From: CAZJNX01 sp964547415 | GTDB lineage: Bacteria > Pseudomonadota > Alphaproteobacteria > Rhizobiales > Amorphaceae | Length of the DNA stretch: 33,917 nucleotides | NCBI GenBank assembly: GCA_964547415.1 | Contig: CAZJNX010000018.1 | Coordinates: 1 to 33,917, forward strand | Reading direction: 5' to 3' | Part shown: piece by piece, positions 31,342 to 33,917 of the stretch | How positions within the stretch are numbered: position 1 is the stretch's first letter | Layout of the letters: every line of letters starts with the position of its first letter | Translations under genes and position numbers: made by a program | Notes under the pieces: model-generated | Told to the model about the DNA's origin: nothing | What the model saw: the letters and a program-made list of their open reading frames with translations, nothing else | Database searches by the model: none

Positions 31342-32385
31342 CGGGCGGGCCTCGCGGCGGCCGGCCGCCGGCCACCGACCCGTCCTCGCCGGTATCTCCG
31401 GCGTGGGGGGCGCACCGCGTCCGCGCCACGCCTGCGCATCCAAGGGGCCGTGCGGCAGACCCGGTCGCCGCAGCGGATCGGCCCCGCGGGGCGCGAAGGC
31501 CCGTCGTGCGGGGTTCTTCCCTGTCGTGCCGGCGACCGGCAGCGGTAATGCCGCTGGCGCCCGTTGATGGCGGCTTCGCGGCGGTGGTCGCCTTTCCACG
31601 CTCCTTGCTCGATCGCAGCCCGTTCCGGGCGCGCTGGACCGGTCGCCCCATCGGCGGCCTGTCCGGACGCGCCACGGCCGCCGATCGCTCCGGCTCGTGC
31701 CGCAAGCGCCGCGGCAGCTGCCGCCTGGCCGGGACAGCCGCGGGCCGCGCGTGCAGGGATCGCCCGATCCGGCGTGGCGCCGGGCGTGCCCCCCCACTCG
31801 TCGAGGCGTCTCCGCGCTGACCGGCCCGCTTGCCCCGTCTTGCGCGCCGGGTCGCGCATTGCCTGCGCGACACCGCCGGCACCGGCGGCGCGGTGGGCGC
31901 CGGCGCTCGCGCCCATCGACCGGGCTTGCGCGTCCGGGACGGTCCGCGGGCTCGCCCGTTCGGTCCTGCGGCGGCTCCCCGCGCGAGATGGGCGCCCCAC
32001 GGGCGGAGGCGTGCGCCGCCGCGACGCAGGGCGCTGACGAGGGTTTTGACGGCGGTGCCCTTCGCGATCGGGCCGAGAGCGCCGAATGCCCGTCCGCCGC
32101 CGCTGCGAGCGACCCGTGGGACGCGTCGCCGTGCTTGTCGTCCCGCTCCAGCCATGCCGCCCGGTCGCGGGCCTCGAGACCGCGCCCGTCCGCCCGTCGA
32201 CCCGCGCGGGCGGATGGCGCCCCCCCTCGCCCGACACGCCGCGCCCCCACCCCGGGCGGGGAAGGGGACGACTGTCCCTGATTTTTCGTGCGTTTTGCGA
32301 TCCGGCCGGACCGCCGGGCCGTACAGGAGACCATCGCAAGGGGGCGCGCACGGGCGCCGCCCCAGCCAGACTGCAGGAGGTCGCG
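31342..32385 (+). other. 1-kb gene-poor stretch after rpmF
   Basis: Open frames exist in all phases because stops are rare at this GC content, but none has a recognisable family, a good start or neighbour support. A 16-base palindrome (31355-31370, CGGCGGCCGGCCGCCG) follows rpmF and may act in its termination. A hairpin CAGCGG/CCGCTG lies at 31540-31556. I see no tRNA, repeat array or mobile-element ends. Confidence 0.5.
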
Positions 32386-32610
32386 ATGGCCGGGACGATG
32401 GCCCGCAAGACCGCCGACGGGGACGTCGCGCACAAGATCCTCGCGGTGGCGGAACACCTGAAGGACGGCGAGCCCCCGCGGCCCGCCTTCGACGTCGCGC
32501 GCGAGCGCGGCTGGATCGATCCGGAAGGGGAGCCGACGAAGGACGGGCGGGACCTGGTGGCCGCCCTCGGCGAGCAGGCCGGCACGCGCACGGTGTTCCG
32601 CAACGTGTGA
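32386..32610 (+). CDS. Small hypothetical protein (74 aa)
   Basis: A 74-residue soluble protein with an Ala/Arg-rich start, a helix AHKILAVAEHLKDGEPPRPAFDVARERGW, then IDPEGEPTKDGRDLVAALGEQ and TRTVFRNV. The repeated helix-turn pattern and W-[IL]-D-x-x-G-x-P-T-x-D-G wording look like a real folded domain, perhaps winged-helix-like, but I do not recognise the family with confidence. GCAGGAGG at 32373-32380 gives a strong ribosome-binding site five bases before the ATG. It stands alone in a gene-poor region. Confidence 0.72.
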   Translation: MAGTMARKTADGDVAHKILAVAEHLKDGEPPRPAFDVARERGWIDPEGEPTKDGRDLVAALGEQAGTRTVFRNV

Positions 32611-33014
32611 CGGTCGTCGTGGCCGCCTGGCAGCGTCCGGCGGCCATTCGCTTCTCGCTGGCGATCTTGCGGTCGCGCGGCCGACGTGCGCCCGCAACGC
32701 CCGGTCCGGCTCCCGGGGGGTCCACTGCAGCGCAATTCGCCGGCGGAAGAGTGCCGGCGGCGCCGACGACAGGCCGGCGTCATCCGTCCGGCCGCGACGC
32801 TCTGCGGCCGGCCATCCGTCCACTGGCCCGGCAACGATCCCGCCAATTCCGTCCGCGCGAACTGCGCCGCAAGCCCGGCGCGCGGGCGCTGGCCTCGGCG
32901 GGACACGAAATCGCGGCGGCGGCGGCACCGGCCCGTTCCGCCCGCCGATCGGGCGAAGGCGCCGCCTCCCCCGTCGGCCGGCGCACGCGGCGTTTCCGAG
33001 CCGGCGTCCGCCCG
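32611..33014 (+). other. 404-base stretch without a supported gene
   Basis: Lies between the 74-residue ORF and the minus-strand 47-residue ORF, which converge on it. No recognisable coding signal, terminator with T tract or repeat was found. Confidence 0.45.
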
Positions 33015-33158
33015 TCAGAGGTCCCGGACCAGCATCGAGATCACGATGAGGAGGGCAGCGACGTTCTCGGTCGAGAAGTCGTCGCACAGCCGGTCGAGGC
33101 AGTCGTGCAGAGCCGCCGCGTCCTCGGGGGCGAGCGGCCGCGTGTTGGTGGTGCTCAT
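33015..33158 (-). CDS. Candidate 47-residue small protein
   Basis: ATG at 33158 to TGA at 33015 encodes MSTTNTRPLAPEDAAALHDC, then LDRLCDDFSTENVAALLIVI and SMLVRDL. The composition is balanced and unlike the Arg/Pro-rich shadow frames around it: a polar start, two Cys (residues 20 and 25), then an amphipathic-to-hydrophobic helix near the end. A promoter-like pair lies upstream, and AAGGA sits about 17 bases before the ATG, rather far for a ribosome-binding site. I recognise no family. It could be a small regulatory or membrane-associated protein, or chance. Confidence 0.48.
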   Translation of the reverse strand: MSTTNTRPLAPEDAAALHDCLDRLCDDFSTENVAALLIVISMLVRDL

Positions 33159-33209
33159 GGGTCTCGTGGTCCGGTTCCTTCGGGCCCGGCGGGCCGGGCG
33201 TTCGGCGGG

Positions 33210-33238
33210 CTGATAGGTTTATTTTCCGTGAACCTCAA
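33210..33238 (-). promoter_or_regulatory. Possible promoter of the 47-residue ORF
   Basis: Minus strand TTGAGG (33238-33233), 17-base spacer, TATCAG (33215-33210), about 50 bases before the ORF. It sits in the AT-richest patch of this intergenic region. Confidence 0.38.
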
Positions 33239-33406
33239 CCCCTCGCCGCGCGCATGGGAGATGCGAGCGGCGCGGGCGCGGGCGATTTTCGCCTTTCTTC
33301 CCGATCGGGACGCCGTTAGAAGGGCCGGACGTCCTGCCGCCCGGCCGGCGGACCGACATCTTCGCAAAAGCTCGAGAAGCGATACTCAAACGGGAAACGT
33401 CAGCCG

Positions 33407-33917
33407 ATGCGCGTCTATTACGATCGTGATGCCGACATCAACCTCATCAAGGCCAAGAAGATCGCCGTCGTCGGTTACGGCAGCCAGGGCCACGCGCACA
33501 CGCTGAACCTGCGCGACACGGGTGTCGCCGAGGTCGCGGTCGCCCTGCGGCCCGGCTCGGCCTCCGCCGCCAAGGCCGAGAAGGAGGGCATCAAGGTCCT
33601 GTCCGTCGGCGAGGCGGCCGAGTGGGCCGACGTCGTCATGATGCTCACCCCGGACGAGCTCCAGGCCGACATCTGGAACGACCACCTGAAGGCCAACATG
33701 CGCGAGGGCTCGGCCCTCATGTTCGCCCACGGCCTCAACGTCCACTTCAACCTGATCGAGCCGCGGGCCGACCTCGACGTCCTCATGGTCGCGCCGAAGG
33801 GCCCGGGCCACACCGTGCGCTCGGAATACCTGCGCGGCGGCGGCGTGCCCTGCCTCCTCGCCATCCACCAGGACGCCTCGGGCAACGCCCACGACGTCGG
33901 CCTCGCCTACGCCTCGG
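33407..33917 (+). CDS. ilvC: Ketol-acid reductoisomerase, N-terminal part (3' end outside window)
   Basis: Second step of valine/isoleucine synthesis: isomerises and reduces acetolactate or acetohydroxybutyrate with NADPH. 170 codons are visible and the frame is open to the window edge; the class I enzyme is about 339 residues. Rossmann motif KIAVVGYGSQGHAHTLNLRD at about 18-37, LRPGSASAAKAEKEG (NADPH 2'-phosphate loop), MMLTPDE, ALMFAHGLNVHF and VAPKGPGHTVRSEY are all diagnostic. MRVYYDRDADINLIKAKK is the normal alphaproteobacterial start. The ribosome-binding site is weak (CGGGAAAC), and no Leu/Val/Ile-rich attenuator peptide is seen in the 248-base upstream gap. Confidence 0.97.
   Translation, partial: MRVYYDRDADINLIKAKKIAVVGYGSQGHAHTLNLRDTGVAEVAVALRPGSASAAKAEKEGIKVLSVGEAAEWADVVMMLTPDELQADIWNDHLKANMREGSALMFAHGLNVHFNLIEPRADLDVLMVAPKGPGHTVRSEYLRGGGVPCLLAIHQDASGNAHDVGLAYAS

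Noticed and set aside
31548..31820. A 90-codon frame after rpmF starting inside a hairpin
   Set aside because: No Shine-Dalgarno, Arg-rich shadow-like composition and no family resemblance.
29834..32725. A 963-codon open frame on the minus strand spanning ispA, mtgA, rpmF and the gap beyond
   Set aside because: It lies antisense to or out of frame with well-identified genes, is Arg/Pro/Gly-rich with no domain, and is expected where stops are rare at high GC. The same holds for 843-2444 and 2706-4700 on the minus strand.
33241..33406. Attenuator leader peptide for ilvC
   Set aside because: A short frame beginning ATGGGAGATGCG exists, but it is not rich in Leu, Val or Ile codons and no alternative hairpins with a T tract follow.
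1..33917. CRISPR arrays, insertion sequences, tRNA or rRNA genes
   Set aside because: I found no regularly spaced direct repeats, transposase-like frames, terminal inverted repeats with target duplications, tRNA T-loop signatures or rRNA sequence.

Overview
This 33.9-kb window is very GC-rich chromosomal DNA, most likely from an alphaproteobacterium, and probably from the Rhizobiales/Hyphomicrobiales. The pointers are a short bacterial prolyl-tRNA synthetase followed by lolC/E-lolD, a phaR/phaA/phaB polyhydroxybutyrate (PHB) locus, an ispA/mtgA/rpmF block, map-radC-sfsA, and ilvC. The organism is inferred from gene content and gene order; no rRNA or tRNA gene is present to confirm it.

Layout. 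1-915: the 3' part of a glutamate dehydrogenase. 1035-8637: a tightly packed V/A-type ATPase operon in the order B-D-I-K-E-DUF2764-A, a circular permutation of the E-DUF2764-A-B-D-I-K order I know from Chlamydia and Bacteroidetes. I recognise no C, F or G/H subunit gene. 8717-10987: a small alphaproteobacterial-type protein, a 15-residue minigene, a COG3618 amidohydrolase and a 3-hydroxyisobutyrate-dehydrogenase-like enzyme. 11222-13923: a large RTX-like protein made of a 171-173-residue super-repeat and broken by a one-base deletion. 13952-19933 (minus strand): a VIT-family membrane protein, an SDR plus IlvD/Edd dehydratase pair, radC, map and sfsA. 20037-20231 (minus strand): a structured RNA candidate with its own promoter and terminator. 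20427-23815: proS, lolC/E and lolD. 24486-24845: a secreted His/Arg-rich protein. 25224-29034: divergent phaR and phaA, a patatin-like gene with a frameshift, and phaB. 29100-31341: ispA (minus), mtgA and rpmF. 31342-33406: a gene-poor stretch with two small ORFs. 33407 to the end: the start of ilvC.

How the parts fit together. The ATPase genes should form a rotary ion pump or ATP synthase in addition to whatever F-type enzyme the cell has. The amidohydrolase/dehydrogenase pair and the SDR/IlvD pair look like pieces of a sugar-acid catabolic route. PhaA and PhaB make (R)-3-hydroxybutyryl-CoA for PHB storage, with PhaR as the likely regulator. Lol proteins, MtgA and IspA serve envelope biogenesis. 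The observations most worth checking are the permuted ATPase operon, the RTX super-repeat and its frameshift, the candidate RNA at 20037-20231, and the patatin gene between phaA and phaB.
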